A stretch of DNA of 64,000 nt from Poriferisodalis sp965208925 (GTDB lineage Bacteria > Actinomycetota > Acidimicrobiia > Acidimicrobiales > Poriferisodalaceae): the NCBI RefSeq assembly GCF_965208925.1, contig NZ_OZ242364.1, forward strand, positions 558,001 to 622,000, in the 5' to 3' direction. Shown here one piece after another: positions 1-9,160 of this stretch. The number at the start of each line of letters is the position of its first letter. Position 1 is the stretch's first letter. A program made the translations under genes and the position numbers. The notes beneath the pieces were generated by a model. It was not told where the DNA came from and searched no databases. It saw only the letters and a list, made by a program, of their open reading frames with translations.

Positions 1-711
1 GATGTCTGCACCTTTGAGCAGCACTGAGGTGCTGCTGTCATCGAAGGGCACAACCTCGTCGGCGGTCCCGTGGATGGCTCCCATGGCCACCGGGCGGGAA
101 GGTTGGCAGCCGTCGGGGCGGCTGATGCCGCCGACGGAGAATGTCGCAGCGATCCGGTCCGCCAGTCGGCAGACGAGTTGGGCACTGAAGTACCCGCCGT
201 TGGAGAAACCAGTTGCGTACACGCGCTTCGGGTCGATGCACCCCTGGGCGGCGACCTGGTCGATGAGGTCGCTGACGAACTGCACGTCGTCTCGCCCTGG
301 GTTGTCTTCCCCGATGCCCTCCCAGTTGCGGGTGGCGCCCCATTCGTTCGTCTCGACCAACAGCCCCGAGGGATGCACCGTCACGAAACCCTCTGTCTCG
401 GCCAAGTCGGTGTACCTCGTGTACGCCGCCTGAGAGGCCCCGTCGCCGCCCAAGCCATGGAAGTTCAAGACCAGCGGCGCATGGGAAGGGGCTGCTGCAG
501 GCACGTACAACAGATACCTGTACTCATTGCCTCCCGATGTCAGGCGATGGCGACTCTGCGTTCCAGCAAGCTCGGCATCGGGCACGCAACCTGTGGGCGT
601 TTCCACCGCCTGATCCGTCGACGTGCACGCCCCGGCGACGAGCACGAACAGTGCCGACACACAGGCGACCGACCGCGATCGGCCACTTCTGCCATGGCGC
701 GGCGGGCGCAT
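1..711 (-). CDS. LpqC/PHB-depolymerase-like esterase lipoprotein (3' end cut by window)
   Basis: An exported alpha/beta-hydrolase of the polyhydroxybutyrate depolymerase/feruloyl-esterase-like family. The start at 711 gives a basic N-terminus, a hydrophobic stretch and a lipobox ending in LVAGAC (Cys about residue 29), so it is probably a lipoprotein. The mature part shows FHGLGGDG (oxyanion-hole type) and GFSNGG, the nucleophile elbow with Ser in G-x-S-x-G. An HGTADEVVPF stretch near the truncated end would carry the acid residue of the triad. 237 codons are visible and the frame is open to base 1, so the C-terminus is missing. It is divergent from the MFS gene; the two starts are only about 30 bp apart. 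The exact ester substrate is unknown. Confidence 0.8.
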   Translation of the reverse strand, partial: MRPPRHGRSGRSRSVACVSALFVLVAGACTSTDQAVETPTGCVPDAELAGTQSRHRLTSGGNEYRYLLYVPAAAPSHAPLVLNFHGLGGDGASQAAYTRYTDLAETEGFVTVHPSGLLVETNEWGATRNWEGIGEDNPGRDDVQFVSDLIDQVAAQGCIDPKRVYATGFSNGGYFSAQLVCRLADRIAATFSVGGISRPDGCQPSRPVAMGAIHGTADEVVPFDDSSTSVLLKGADI

Positions 712-741
712 CGGGGCAAGTTAGCTGGCAGGCTGTCCGGC

Positions 742-2226
742 GTGAATGTGCCGGTTGCCAGCGCCGAGCGCAGCCAGCCGTTCATTCGGGGTTGGGTGGT
801 GCTCGCGGGCGTGTTCGGGGTGATGATGATCACCTCGGGCATGGTCTTCTATGCCCTCGGTGCCTTCCTGGATGCCTTCGTCGACGAGCAGGGCTTCAGC
901 ACCGGTCTCGCCAGCGGGGGCGTGAGTGTCTTCTTGCTGGCCTCAGGAGTGTGCGGGTACTACACGGGCAAGCTGGTCAACCGGTTCGATGCGCGATGGG
1001 TGATCACGGCGGGCACCGCCGTCAGCACGGCCGGCATGGCTCTGCTGGCCGAGATCCGTAACGGCTGGCAGATGTTTGCCGTGATGATCTTGTTCGGTAT
1101 CGGCTTCGGACTCTGCGGCCTGGTGCCGACTACCACGTTGGTGACCCGCTGGTTCGAGCGGCGTCGCTCGGTGGCGATGGCAATCGCGTCAACCGGATTG
1201 TCGCTCGGCGGCATCATCCTGCTTCCCCAACTCATCCAACGAATCGAGAGTATTTCGTTGGTCTATTGGGCGCCCCGATTCGCGGTGGTGTACTGCGCCC
1301 TGCTGCTGATCTCGACCTGGGGCTTCATCCGTGCGTGGCCCGCAGATGTGGGACTGGGGCCCGATGGGGCTCGCCCGACTGACCACTCGGGCCGGACTCC
1401 CGTCGGCCCGCCACCCGGAACGTTGTACGGGCAGGCCATTCGGACACAGTTCTTCATCTTCACCGCTATCGGATTCGTGCTCGTGATGAGCAGCCAAGTC
1501 GGCGCGATCCACCACATCTACAAACTCACCGGCGACCGGCTGGGGCTGGAAGCCGCCGGGGCAGGCGCTGTGCAGCTGCTGGCTGGCACCAGCGTGGTTG
1601 CCAGGATCTGCGGGGGCGTCGCAGCGCTGAAGCTGTCGTTGCGCTGGCTCACGATGGCGTTGATGGTGGTGCAGGTAGTCGGTCTGTGCGTGCTGGCCGT
1701 TGCCGGCGACGAGCTCACCATCGTGGTGGGCGTGCTAGTGCTGGGAAGCGCCATGGGCAACCTGCTGATGCTGCACCCGCTGATCCTGGCCGACGCGTTC
1801 GGTGTGAAGGACTACCCGCGCATCTACGGATTCGGCTCGCTGCTCATGGTGTCGGGCCTAGCGGGAGGCCCGTTCATCGCCGGGGTCCTGCACGATGCCT
1901 ACAGCTACCGCTCGGCGTTCTTCACCTTGGCGGCGATTGCCGTGGTGGGCCTGATCGTCTACAGCTTCGCCGGCAATCCCACTCGCGACTACCTCACGGC
2001 TCCACTGCCCGAATCTGAGTGGGCGGCTCCGATTCGGCCCCGATCCTCGCGGCCGACGCCGACTCCCGTGCTGACCATCTCCCGCGAACTCCCGAAGGGA
2101 GCGGACCGGCCAGTGCTCACCGGCAACGGCATCAATGGCGCCCTCGAAGACATGCCCGAACTCGGCGAGACCGAGCAGACCCGCGGCCGCGCCGCTCCGG
2201 AAGTCTGGTCGGTCGAACCCGCCTGA
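742..2226 (+). CDS. MFS transporter
   Basis: Major facilitator superfamily permease of 494 residues with about twelve hydrophobic segments. The segment after TM1 (GAFLDAFVDEQGFSTGLASGG) and the later cytoplasmic loop with WFERRRSVAM resemble the monocarboxylate/oxalate-formate antiporter branch. The GTG at 742 is chosen because the hydrophobic core begins about 15 residues later; an in-frame ATG at 694 would overlap the divergent esterase gene. The last ~70 residues are hydrophilic and proline-rich, a cytoplasmic tail. The solute-binding lipoprotein gene starts 17 bp downstream, so the two may be co-transcribed. Substrate cannot be told from sequence. Confidence 0.85.
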   Translation: MNVPVASAERSQPFIRGWVVLAGVFGVMMITSGMVFYALGAFLDAFVDEQGFSTGLASGGVSVFLLASGVCGYYTGKLVNRFDARWVITAGTAVSTAGMALLAEIRNGWQMFAVMILFGIGFGLCGLVPTTTLVTRWFERRRSVAMAIASTGLSLGGIILLPQLIQRIESISLVYWAPRFAVVYCALLLISTWGFIRAWPADVGLGPDGARPTDHSGRTPVGPPPGTLYGQAIRTQFFIFTAIGFVLVMSSQVGAIHHIYKLTGDRLGLEAAGAGAVQLLAGTSVVARICGGVAALKLSLRWLTMALMVVQVVGLCVLAVAGDELTIVVGVLVLGSAMGNLLMLHPLILADAFGVKDYPRIYGFGSLLMVSGLAGGPFIAGVLHDAYSYRSAFFTLAAIAVVGLIVYSFAGNPTRDYLTAPLPESEWAAPIRPRSSRPTPTPVLTISRELPKGADRPVLTGNGINGALEDMPELGETEQTRGRAAPEVWSVEPA

Positions 2227-2243
2227 GCGGCAGAGGGAGCGCC

Positions 2244-3323
2244 ATGAGGGCTCGCCTCCCGATGTCAATGGACGGCTGTCAACCGCGCGGGCCAAGGCAG
2301 ACGGCGAGCCGTCTGCTCGCAGCTCTTGCTTTCGCCGGGATGGCAGTCGGCGCAGGCTGCTCAGGCACACCCGAAAGTCAGACGCAACGCACCGTTGCGG
2401 TCGCGTTCTACGGGTACTTCGAGCCTGTGAGCTACTCGGCTGATCCCGATGTGTCATCGGACGGGTTCGACGAACATCGCGGCTACGAAGCCGATCTGCT
2501 CAGCGGCGTGGAATCCATGGACGGCATCGGACTCGACTTCGAGCGCAGGGGTGTGGCTCACTGGGATGACATCTGGCTGCTGGCTGCATCCGATGAGGCC
2601 CACTTGGCATGCGGCGGCATCACGATTCTCGAAGCACGAACCTCGGGTGCCGACGGTCGGCCGGCGGTGGCATTCACTGACGGCCATATCGATTTCCGTC
2701 AGTCGCTGCTGGTGAGATCTGAGGACGCCGAGCGCCTGGCCACCTACGACGGCCTCGGTGCAGGTGATGTCGTGGGCGTGCTGCGGGGCACCACGGGAGA
2801 AGCTCGATTCCTGCAGATCATCGGCGTGGCTGATGACAACGGTGGCTTGGCGGCCGGCACGACGGTCGAAACCGATGCCGGTCGAGTGTTGGCACACGCC
2901 GACGGCGAGCTCAGGATCGACGCTGCCAGCGCCTCGCCCCAGCTGGCGTCTCGGCGTCGGCTCATTCCCGCGGGTCTCGGGAATCCGCAGGTGCTCTACC
3001 TAGGCGACACCGAAGGCTCGCCATTGGGCGAAGCAGCGCTCACCGATGCACTGCGCACGGGTCACGTCGACGCAGTCGCACGTGGCTCAGTCGGCAATGC
3101 CGAAGCCGCGACCGCTTCGGCAGGAGAGTTCGCCGTCGCAGCAACCGACATGCTGCAGGAGCGCGGCGGCTGCACGGTCGACATCGACGACACCGACCTG
3201 CTGGATCGCATGAACCGGGCCGTGGCGTGGCTGACCGACAACGGCCGGATCGGCTTCGCCGACTGGCTGGCCGATCCTGACGTGTTCCATACACGCGCAG
3301 CGGAGTGGGACGGGAACGGCTGA
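2244..3323 (+). CDS. Extracellular solute-binding protein family 3-like lipoprotein
   Basis: A 359-residue exported protein with a signal peptide ending in a lipobox (AVGAGCSG, Cys about residue 39). The mature part opens with VAVAFYGYFEPVSY and GYEADLLSGVESM, the lobe-1 pattern of family 3 (amino-acid type) periplasmic binding proteins, followed by WDDIWLLAASDEAHLACGGITI and VAFTDGHIDFRQSLLVR. An AGAGGGAGC stretch precedes ATG 2244. It lies 17 bp after the MFS gene. No ABC permease or ATPase is adjacent, so it may work as a stand-alone sensor or with a transporter encoded elsewhere. Confidence 0.75.
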   Translation: MRARLPMSMDGCQPRGPRQTASRLLAALAFAGMAVGAGCSGTPESQTQRTVAVAFYGYFEPVSYSADPDVSSDGFDEHRGYEADLLSGVESMDGIGLDFERRGVAHWDDIWLLAASDEAHLACGGITILEARTSGADGRPAVAFTDGHIDFRQSLLVRSEDAERLATYDGLGAGDVVGVLRGTTGEARFLQIIGVADDNGGLAAGTTVETDAGRVLAHADGELRIDAASASPQLASRRRLIPAGLGNPQVLYLGDTEGSPLGEAALTDALRTGHVDAVARGSVGNAEAATASAGEFAVAATDMLQERGGCTVDIDDTDLLDRMNRAVAWLTDNGRIGFADWLADPDVFHTRAAEWDGNG

Positions 3324-3370
3324 TCGAGATCGGCTCGCGATACCGCTCGGCCGCTGGAAGCAACGAAGAT

Positions 3371-4864
3371 GTGGTCGTGCAGCTCGCGGTGCTCGGAGCT
3401 ACCGGCTACGTCGGCGGCCGGCTGGTCCCGCACTTGGTCGAACGCGGGCACGACGTCGTGTGCGTTTCCCGCCAGCCGGAACGAGTCGCTGGCCTTCCGT
3501 GGTCGGGAGATGTCTCGGTCAGGCGCGGCGACGTGCTCGACCCCGGCGGACTGGCGGCCGCACTCGACGGCTGCGAGACCGTCTACTACCTCGTGCACGC
3601 GATGGGCACAAGCGACAACTTCGCCGACGCCGACCGTGCCGGCGCACGCAACACCGCCAAAGCCGCAGCCGCCGCCGGGGTCAAGCACATCATCTATCTG
3701 GGCGGGCTCGGCGGCAACGAAGCCAGGACGCTGTCACCACACCTGTCCAGCCGCCACGAGGTTGGACGCCTGCTGGCCTCGGGCGACGTGCCGGTCACCG
3801 AACTGCGGGCTGCGGTCATCATCGGCTCGGGCAGCGCCTCATTCGAGATGCTGCGCCACCTCGTCGAGGTGCTGCCGGTGATGATCTGCCCACGGTGGGT
3901 CACCGCGACTCGCTGCCAGCCGGTCGCCATCGCCGACGTGCTGCACTGGCTCACCGCCGTGCTCGACCTTCCCGCGGGCGATCACCGGATCCTCGAGATC
4001 GGTGGGCCTGAGGTGGTCTCGTACCGGGACATGATGAGCGCGTACGCCCGCTGCGCCGGATTGCGCGGACGTGCCGTGATGCCAGCACCCGTGCTGACAC
4101 CCCGGCTGTCGTCGCACTGGGTGAAGCTGGTGACGCCCCTGCCCTACGGACTCGCGCGCCCGCTGGTGGACAGCCTCGTCAATGACGTGGTCGTCACGCC
4201 CGCACGGGACATCCGCACCGTCATCGATCATGCACCACTGTCGCTCGACGACGCCTTGGCGAATGCGCTGCGCCACATCGACGATCTCGACGTCAGCACG
4301 AGCTGGATGGACAGCGCCCCGCAGCGCACCCCGGCATCGCCGATGCCCCAGGATCCCCAGTGGGCCGGAGGGACCGTGTACTCGGACGAGCGAGTCGAGG
4401 TGGTGGATGCACCGATCGCAGACGTCTTCGCTGCCGTGTCAGGCGTCGGTGGGGACCGCGGCTGGTACTCGGGCCAGACGCTGTGGGAGCTGCGCGGCGC
4501 ATTCGACAATCTCATCGGGGGCGTCGGCATGAGACGCGGCCGCCGGCATCCCGACGAGCTGCGCGTCGGCGACGCCGTCGACTTCTTCCGCGTGGAGGCA
4601 TGCGAACCACCGCACCTGCTGCGCCTCCGGGCCGAGATGCGCCTGCCCGGCGATGCGTGGCTCGAATGGCGGCTCAGCGAGGTTCCCGGCGGCGCGAAAC
4701 TGCGCCAGCGCGCCCGATTCCGCCCCAAAGGGCTGCTGGGCCGCCTGTATTGGTGGGCGCTGATTCCCGTGCACACGGTGATCTTTCGCGGGTTGGTCGC
4801 ACGCCTCGCGCAAGAGGCTCGCTCCCGGGCCGCTAGGGGCGGTAGGCAATCGGGCGCTGGGTGA
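3371..4864 (+). CDS. NAD(P)-binding SDR-type protein with C-terminal DUF2867/SRPBCC-like domain
   Basis: Residues 1-300 form an atypical short-chain dehydrogenase/NmrA-like Rossmann domain: VLGATGYVGGRLVPHL is the nucleotide-binding loop and YYLVHAMG follows. From about residue 340 (GGTVYSDERVEVVDAP) the protein has the DUF2867-type domain found behind such Rossmann domains in the YbjT-like family. GTG 3371 is preferred because GGAAG lies 10 bases upstream and the Rossmann strand follows at once; a GTG at 3305 would overlap the upstream gene. The 3' end overlaps the convergent carboxylase gene by 32 bp. Function beyond probable NAD(P) binding is unknown. Confidence 0.8.
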   Translation: MVVQLAVLGATGYVGGRLVPHLVERGHDVVCVSRQPERVAGLPWSGDVSVRRGDVLDPGGLAAALDGCETVYYLVHAMGTSDNFADADRAGARNTAKAAAAAGVKHIIYLGGLGGNEARTLSPHLSSRHEVGRLLASGDVPVTELRAAVIIGSGSASFEMLRHLVEVLPVMICPRWVTATRCQPVAIADVLHWLTAVLDLPAGDHRILEIGGPEVVSYRDMMSAYARCAGLRGRAVMPAPVLTPRLSSHWVKLVTPLPYGLARPLVDSLVNDVVVTPARDIRTVIDHAPLSLDDALANALRHIDDLDVSTSWMDSAPQRTPASPMPQDPQWAGGTVYSDERVEVVDAPIADVFAAVSGVGGDRGWYSGQTLWELRGAFDNLIGGVGMRRGRRHPDELRVGDAVDFFRVEACEPPHLLRLRAEMRLPGDAWLEWRLSEVPGGAKLRQRARFRPKGLLGRLYWWALIPVHTVIFRGLVARLAQEARSRAARGGRQSGAG

Positions 4865-7800
4865 GCCGCACGGGGCGACGGACGATGTCGTACGCGCCCT
4901 CGATCCACTCGCAGATCAGCGGCCTGGTCTCGCGTGGGTCGATCATCTCCTCGACTTGGAAGCGGTTCAGCGGGCCGATGGGGCCACGGGCGGCCTCGAT
5001 GCGGGCCTCCAGCTCGGCCCTTAGCGCAACCGGATCCTCCGCCTCAGCCAGCTGTCGCTTGTAGGCAGCCTCGATGCCGCCTTCGGGCGGGATGCCGCCC
5101 ACATCGGCGGCCGGCCATGCCACCCTGGCGCTGTGCTGGCGCCGCGGCGTGGCGTAGTTGTTGCCGGCCACGCCGAAGCTGCGGCGCATCAGCACGGTGT
5201 AGATCGGCACCGAAGCCTGCGCGAAGGCAGTCATCCAAGTGGCGCCCTTGCGGATGGTGCCGGTGATCTCGTGCTCCTTGCCGACGGCGAAGCCGGGGTT
5301 GTCGACCAGGTTCAGGATCGGCACGTGGAACATGTCGCACAGGTCGATGTGGCGGCTGAGCTTGTCGCAGCCGTCCGCGGTCAGGGCACCCCCGTTCCGA
5401 TGGCGGCTGTCCGACGCCAGCACGCCGACCGGGTGCCCGTTCATGCGGGCAAAGCCGACGACCTGATCGGTCCCCCACAGCGGCCCGATCTCGAAGAACG
5501 AGCCGCGGTCGCAGATCAGCTCGATCCCGCGGCGAATGTCGAAGGTGGTGGTGCGCTTGCGGGGGATCAGCGTGAGCAGCTCCTCCTCGCAGCGGTCAGC
5601 CGGATCGGTGGGATCGGGGGCCAGCACCGGCGGTGCTTCGTACACCGACGACGGCAGGTACGACAGGAACCGCCGCACCAGCGCTGCGGCTTCCTCCTCG
5701 GTGTCTGCCAGGTTGTCCACCGAGCCGTTGGTGCAGTGGATGCGCCAGTCGCCGAGGTCTTCCTTGGAGATGTCGTAACCCATGGCGTGAGAGACGACCG
5801 GCGGTCCGGCCACGAAGAGCTGTGCGATGTCACGCACCATGACCGCGAAATGGCCCAGCACGGCCTTGGCTGCGCCGATGCCGACCACGCTGCCGAGCAG
5901 CATGTTCACCACCGGCACCGTCGCGAGCTGCTCCGCGTACTCGGTGCTGCCCAGGTGAGAGGGCAGGAACGACCCGCCGCCGCCCGACACCCGGGGGCGA
6001 CCTGAGCGGATCGCGCCCGAGCTCTCCTTGGCGGTGCTCTCCCCGTCCCGCTTCTGCTCGGGAACCATGGAGGCGACGCTGCCGCCGCCCGACGAGCCGT
6101 CCAGCAGGCGGATCGACGGCACGCCCAGCTCCATCGACAGCAAGTCCAAATGGAAGCTCTTGGCACCGATGGCGCCGTCGGCGTGACCGCCACGGGAGGT
6201 GAAGTCATCGGCACAGAGGATCACGCCCCGGCCGTCGATCTTGCCGGTGCCGCCCACGTGGTTGGCAGGCGTGAATGCCGCGATCTCGCCCTCGTCGTCG
6301 TAGGAAGCGAAGCCTGCAAGGCTGCCGACCTCGCGGAAGCTGCCGTCGTCGAGCAGCAGGCGGATGCGGTCGCGGCAGTGCAGCTTTCCCCGGTTCCGCT
6401 GCCGCACGACGCCCAGTTCTTCGCTTTCGGGACTGAGGCGATCCTCTGCGAGCTGCTGCAGCGTGCGCACATCGTCGAGCTGCGGCAGCCAGCCTTCGTC
6501 GCGGTCCGCCTCGACCGTCGGGACACCGGTCGCCCCGGCAGCTTCGCCGGCGACGTCTGCTGCGATCACTGCGAGCACATCGGCGGCAGCCACGGTGTCG
6601 CCAGGCTGCATCGGCCGTAACGCTGCGACGGTTCCTGCAGCCGGGGCGACGACCTCTGTCTCCATCTTCATCGCGGACAGCACCACGAGCGTCTGGCCGG
6701 CCGTGACCGCGTCGCTCTCGGCGACTCGAACCTCGACGATGCTGGCGCCCACGGGGCTGGCAATGCCCACTTCCCCCGGGCTCAGCGCCCGGTCTGGCCA
6801 CTGCGTCGTGGCTGCGCCGCCGCCGGCGCCGGACGTCGATGCGGGCTCGAGCAGTGCTGAGAGCTTCGACTGCTGCGGAGGGGCGAACCCGTTCGTCCCG
6901 CCCGACGCTTCGGCCGTCAGCGCCGGGTTCTCCGACAGCAGCGTCGTTCGGACGTCTCCCCCAGACACGTCGGGATGCTCGAGGATTGCCCGCAGCTGGC
7001 CGATGTTGGTCGGCAGATCGCCAACGTGGAAGTCCGCCAGGGCACGCGCTGTGCGGCTGACGGCGCCGTGCAAGCTGGCCGCCGAGCCGATCACCTTCGC
7101 CAGCAGCGGATCGAAGTTCGGCGGCGGACAATAGCCGGCGTAGCCTGCGGCGTCGACCCTGATCCCGGCACCCGACGGCTCCTGATAGGTCGAGATCGTG
7201 CCCGGGCCCGTCGCCACGACACGTGCTTGCACGGCATAGCCGCGCGGCGCGGCCATGAGCTGGCTCGCAGCTGCGAACGCAGCTGCGATCTGGCTCCGGT
7301 CGACGTTGGCGGGAACGATGCCGATCGACTCCAGCGTCGCCCCGTCGGCGATGCGGAACTGGGCTTCGACCAAGTCGGTGCCGATCACCTGCTCGGTGAC
7401 CGTGTGCTCAACCTGGATCCGGGGGTTGGTCTCGATGAAGAAGTGCTCACCGGTCTCCGGCGAGACCAGGAACTCCACGGTGGCAGCGTTCACCAAGCCG
7501 GCTTCGGCCGCGAGCCGGACTGCATCGGCATGGAGGCGCTCTCGCAATGCGGAATCGAGTCCCGGTGCCGGCGCGATCTCGATCACCTTCTGGTTGCGCT
7601 GCTGGACCGAGCAGTCACGCTCCCACAGGTGGGCGACGTTCCCCTGACTGTCAGCGAGGATCTGCACCTCGATGTGCCGGGGTCGAGCGACGAGCCGCTC
7701 GACGAACACAGCACCGTTGCCGAATGCCGCAGCGGCCTCGCTGCGACAGCGGTCGAACGCCTCGGCCATGCCGTCTGCGCTCTCCACGGCGCGCATCCCC

Positions 7801-8300
7801 CGACCGCCGCCTCCCGCGGCAGCCTTCAGCATCACCGGAAAACCGACTGCTTCCGCTGCGGCCAGCGCAGCCGCCGCATCGGCCACCGAACAGTCCGAAC
7901 CGGCGACGACCGGGATCTCCAACGAGGTGGCCAGCTCCCGCGCCCGCACCTTGTCGCCGAACAGCTCCAGCGCAGCAGGCGGCGGACCCACGAAGATCAG
8001 CCCGGCGTCCGCGCACGCGTGTGCGAACGCAGCGTTCTCAGCGAGGAAGCCGTAGCCCGGATGGACACTGTCGCAGCCGTGCCGGCGCGCGACGTCGATC
8101 AGTGCGTCGATGTCGAGATAGGAGGCGACAGGATCAGTTCCGGGCAGCTCTGCGGCTTCGTCGGCAGCGGTCAGGTGCAGGGAACGGCCGTCGACCGCCG
8201 CATGCACCGCCACCGAGTCGATGCCGAGCGCGTGCGCTGCCTTGGCGATCCGGATGGCGATCTCGCCGCGATTGGCGATCAGGACTCGATTCAGCGGCAC
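4833..8300 (-). CDS. Single-chain biotin-dependent acyl-CoA carboxylase (BC-BCCP-CT fusion)
   Basis: A 1155-residue protein carrying all activities of an acyl-CoA carboxylase. Residues 1-450 are biotin carboxylase (VLIANRGEIAIRI at the N-terminus, glycine-rich AAAGGGGRGM ATP loop, FIETNPRIQVEHTVTE). A biotinyl domain around residues 510-585 has SAMKMETEV with Lys545 as the biotin site. From about residue 620 to the end is a carboxyltransferase with both beta (DFTSRGGHADGAIG) and alpha halves (GVLASDSRHRNGGALTADG). This order is that of the long-chain acyl-CoA carboxylase (LCC) single-chain type rather than split AccA/PccB systems. GTG 8300 is chosen because it directly precedes PLNRVLIANRGE. 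Acyl-CoA preference (acetyl, propionyl or long chain) cannot be read from the sequence. Confidence 0.9.
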   Translation of the reverse strand: MPLNRVLIANRGEIAIRIAKAAHALGIDSVAVHAAVDGRSLHLTAADEAAELPGTDPVASYLDIDALIDVARRHGCDSVHPGYGFLAENAAFAHACADAGLIFVGPPPAALELFGDKVRARELATSLEIPVVAGSDCSVADAAAALAAAEAVGFPVMLKAAAGGGGRGMRAVESADGMAEAFDRCRSEAAAAFGNGAVFVERLVARPRHIEVQILADSQGNVAHLWERDCSVQQRNQKVIEIAPAPGLDSALRERLHADAVRLAAEAGLVNAATVEFLVSPETGEHFFIETNPRIQVEHTVTEQVIGTDLVEAQFRIADGATLESIGIVPANVDRSQIAAAFAAASQLMAAPRGYAVQARVVATGPGTISTYQEPSGAGIRVDAAGYAGYCPPPNFDPLLAKVIGSAASLHGAVSRTARALADFHVGDLPTNIGQLRAILEHPDVSGGDVRTTLLSENPALTAEASGGTNGFAPPQQSKLSALLEPASTSGAGGGAATTQWPDRALSPGEVGIASPVGASIVEVRVAESDAVTAGQTLVVLSAMKMETEVVAPAAGTVAALRPMQPGDTVAAADVLAVIAADVAGEAAGATGVPTVEADRDEGWLPQLDDVRTLQQLAEDRLSPESEELGVVRQRNRGKLHCRDRIRLLLDDGSFREVGSLAGFASYDDEGEIAAFTPANHVGGTGKIDGRGVILCADDFTSRGGHADGAIGAKSFHLDLLSMELGVPSIRLLDGSSGGGSVASMVPEQKRDGESTAKESSGAIRSGRPRVSGGGGSFLPSHLGSTEYAEQLATVPVVNMLLGSVVGIGAAKAVLGHFAVMVRDIAQLFVAGPPVVSHAMGYDISKEDLGDWRIHCTNGSVDNLADTEEEAAALVRRFLSYLPSSVYEAPPVLAPDPTDPADRCEEELLTLIPRKRTTTFDIRRGIELICDRGSFFEIGPLWGTDQVVGFARMNGHPVGVLASDSRHRNGGALTADGCDKLSRHIDLCDMFHVPILNLVDNPGFAVGKEHEITGTIRKGATWMTAFAQASVPIYTVLMRRSFGVAGNNYATPRRQHSARVAWPAADVGGIPPEGGIEAAYKRQLAEAEDPVALRAELEARIEAARGPIGPLNRFQVEEMIDPRETRPLICEWIEGAYDIVRRPVRLTQRPIAYRP

Positions 8301-8452
8301 GGCACTACCCCGTCGGTTTCGGCCCAGCGGCTCTTGCCCGTTGGTTCTCGACACCGGGATTGTGGCGCACAGCCACAGGTCGCGCACGGGCCGCACCCCA
8401 GGCGTGCCGCCCGCCCGCAGCGTTGATACGGCGGCGATGGTTGACTGTCGCG

Positions 8453-9127
8453 ATGGAGATTTACGACGTCATGCGCACCACGTTCGCCGCTCGGGACTTC
8501 ACCGACGACGAAGTCACCGACGAGGTGCTGTACCGCATCTTCGACAATGCCCGCTTCGCCGCGAGCGGCGGCAACCGCCAGGGCCACAAGGTCATCGTGG
8601 TGCGCGATCCGGCACGCAAGAAGCAGCTCGGGGATCTGTGCCTGCCAGCGATGCGCGTCGCCGCCGCGCAGGTCAAGGCCGGCGAGGTCTACTGGCAGAG
8701 CTACAGCCCGTCATCGGTGAACATCGAAGAAGCCATGGTCGACGAGTCGATTCCGGTGTGGATCCCGATGTTCGAGCAGATGGATCAGGTGCCGGTCGTG
8801 CTCGTGATCACCGTGGACCTGCGCGTGGTCGCTTCGATCGACAAGGAGCAAGACCGCATCGGCGTGGTCAGCGGTGCCTCGGTCTACCCGTTTGCCTGGA
8901 ACATCCTGCTCGGCGCCCGCAACGAGGGCTTGGGCGGTGCGATGACGACGCTGCTCTCGGCCAAGGAACCCGCAGCCAAGGAGCTTCTCGGTCTCGAGGA
9001 CTGGGAGGCCGTCTGCGCGCTGCTCCCCATCGGCAAGCCCACCAAGCAGCTCACCAAGCTGAGCAGAAAGCCGGTGGAGGAGATTGCGGTGCGCGAACGG
9101 GGCGACGGGGAGCCCTTCACGATCTAG
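8453..9127 (+). CDS. Nitroreductase family protein
   Basis: A 224-residue FMN-dependent nitroreductase-fold protein. The N-terminus EIYDVMRTTFAARDFTDDEVTDEVLYRIFDNARFAASG is the usual FMN-phosphate binding region (an R-x-F variant), and NILLGARNEGLGGAMTTLL is the conserved C-terminal helix. It is probably an NAD(P)H-dependent oxidoreductase. ATG 8453 is used; upstream in-frame codons run through sequence antisense to the carboxylase gene. It lies 33 bp before the acyl-CoA dehydrogenase gene, so the two may form an operon. No obvious SD sequence is present. Confidence 0.85.
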   Translation: MEIYDVMRTTFAARDFTDDEVTDEVLYRIFDNARFAASGGNRQGHKVIVVRDPARKKQLGDLCLPAMRVAAAQVKAGEVYWQSYSPSSVNIEEAMVDESIPVWIPMFEQMDQVPVVLVITVDLRVVASIDKEQDRIGVVSGASVYPFAWNILLGARNEGLGGAMTTLLSAKEPAAKELLGLEDWEAVCALLPIGKPTKQLTKLSRKPVEEIAVRERGDGEPFTI

Positions 9128-9160
9128 CAAGCGCGCCGCACCGTCGGAGGAGGACGCCCG

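Noticed and set aside
3305..3371. Earlier GTG start for the SDR-type gene
   Set aside because: It would overlap the upstream gene and add residues with no Rossmann character; the GTG at 3371 has a GGAAG ribosome site.
6975..8426. Long plus-strand frame over the carboxylase gene
   Set aside because: The minus strand carries clear biotin carboxylase motifs here; the plus-strand product is Arg/His-rich without domains.
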